Assembly (NCBI GenBank): GCA_900553545.1
Contig: USDP01000093.1
Coordinates: 1-6,349, forward strand
Length of the DNA: 6,349 bases
Reading direction: 5' to 3'
Origin: an uncultured Eubacteriales bacterium
Lineage (GTDB): Bacteria > Bacillota > Clostridia > Oscillospirales > Oscillospiraceae
Both the position numbers and the translations under genes were made by a program. The first letter of the stretch is position 1. Each line of letters opens with the position of its first letter. This document shows, in pieces, positions 6,074-6,349 of the stretch. A model generated the notes under the pieces. It ran no database searches and was not told the DNA's origin. It was given only the letters and a program-made list of their open reading frames with translations.

Positions 6074-6114
6074 GCCCCACTGCACTTTGCAGGGGCGGAC
6101 GACCCTGTCCGCCC
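6074..6114. repeat. Hairpin-forming intergenic repeat after hcp
   Basis: Directly after the hcp stop, GCCCC-A-CTGC (6074-6083) can pair, with a two-base bulge, with GCAGGGGC (6089-6096). Overlapping it, GGGCGGAC (6093-6100) and GTCCGCCC (6107-6114) form a perfect eight-base stem with a six-base loop, GACCCT. The two stems share bases and are mutually exclusive. No T-run follows, so it is a poor classical terminator. The GCAGGGGCGGACGACCCTG pattern looks like an interspersed repeat I associate with Oscillospiraceae-type genomes; that comparison is from memory. Confidence 0.55.
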
Positions 6115-6237
6115 AAAGGCCCCTTCTTGGTAGAGAGGGCTGTCTGCGCTTCGCGCAGACTGGGGGAGCTTCAATATCTTCTCCCCCCTGATCGCCTTTG
6201 GCGATCTGTCCCCCCTCTACGAAGAGGGGGGGCTTTT
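6115..6237. repeat. Mirror-symmetric palindromic element (MITE/REP-like)
   Basis: This 123-base unit is built of nested inverted repeats in the order A-B-C-B'-A'. The outer arms (6115-6139 and 6210-6237) are imperfect inverted repeats of each other. B is GTCTGCGC-TTC-GCGCAGAC (6142-6160), and B' is GATCGCC-TTT-GGCGATC (6190-6206). The central stem C pairs GGGGGAG (6162-6168) with CTCCCCC (6181-6187). A' alone folds as CCCCCCTCT-ACGA-AGAGGGGGG (6210-6231), followed by GC and TTTT, and may terminate hcp transcription. No coding sequence is convincing here. The layout suggests a non-autonomous mobile or REP-type element; no target duplication was found. Confidence 0.6.
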
Positions 6238-6267
6238 CGCTGCGGCGGACTGATCGTGTCTACGCAC

Positions 6268-6298
6268 AAAAACGGCGCTCTGCTTTCGCAGAGCGCCG
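6268..6298 (-). terminator. Rho-independent terminator, minus-strand orientation
   Basis: A perfect 11-base stem (6273-6283 with 6288-6298) closes a four-base loop. Read on the minus strand the stem is followed by TTTTTG, the typical U-tract; on the plus strand it is followed only by a mixed CT-rich run. It therefore best serves a leftward gene, probably the one ending at 6330, and may also block transcription coming from hcp. Confidence 0.72.
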
Positions 6299-6329
6299 CT
6301 CTTCTCTTCAATTCAGTCGAAAGGGAGAA

Positions 6330-6349
6330 TTAGTAGAACTTCTTTCTGT
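6330..6349 (-). CDS. C-terminal end of a gene beyond the right edge (partial)
   Basis: One minus-strand frame reads Arg-Lys-Lys-Phe-Tyr then TAA at 6330-6332. Only five full codons are visible, so the product cannot be named. The case for a gene end rests on the leftward terminator about 32 bases downstream. Confidence 0.35.

Noticed and set aside
4544..6085. A 513-codon open frame on the minus strand, antisense to hcp
   Set aside because: It lies wholly opposite a clearly recognised gene and has no family resemblance. It is explained by the high GC at third codon positions of hcp. It also spans the TAG region, but that says nothing about coding.

Overview
The window looks like a chromosomal segment of a GC-rich Gram-positive gut-type anaerobe. 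My best guess is class Clostridia, near Oscillospiraceae. The evidence is the gene order YqeG phosphatase, Xaa-Pro peptidase, elongation factor P, CD1247-type protein. It is supported by strong GGAGG-type ribosome binding sites, sigma-A-like promoters, a strictly anaerobic-style hybrid cluster protein, and palindromic intergenic repeats of a kind I associate with that family. The taxonomy is an inference; no rRNA or marker tree was available.

Layout. Positions 1-2677 hold a minus-strand cluster read right to left: yqeG (2168-2677), an M24 Xaa-Pro peptidase (1114-2181, overlapping the end of yqeG by 14 bases), efp (453-1022, with its own promoter in the gap) and a CD1247-type zinc-ribbon protein (1-410, cut by the left edge). 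Divergent from yqeG, across a 61-base gap, is a plus-strand gene for an unrecognised 189-residue cysteine-rich protein (2739-3308). Its stop codon overlaps the stop of a convergent minus-strand D-2-hydroxyacid dehydrogenase (3301-4263). A divergent regulatory region (4264-4477) separates that dehydrogenase from hcp (4478-6073), the hybrid cluster protein. The right end (6074-6349) holds stacked palindromic repeats, a terminator facing left, and the last codons of a minus-strand gene beyond the edge.

How the genes relate. The left cluster is about translation and peptide turnover: EF-P relieves ribosome stalling at proline runs, and its neighbour removes residues ahead of proline. hcp stands alone as a nitric oxide/nitrosative-stress gene. 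Its promoter has an extended -10, no recognisable -35, and a perfect palindrome centred at about -41.5, the textbook position for a CRP/FNR-type activator.

The most striking feature is a single in-frame TAG at codon 202 of hcp, where homologues have tyrosine. The frame continues intact for 329 codons afterwards, and every ligand of the hybrid cluster lies downstream of the TAG. The gene is therefore a fresh pseudogene, a sequence error, or translated through amber. None of the seven stop codons visible in the window is TAG, which leaves the recoding option open without proving it.
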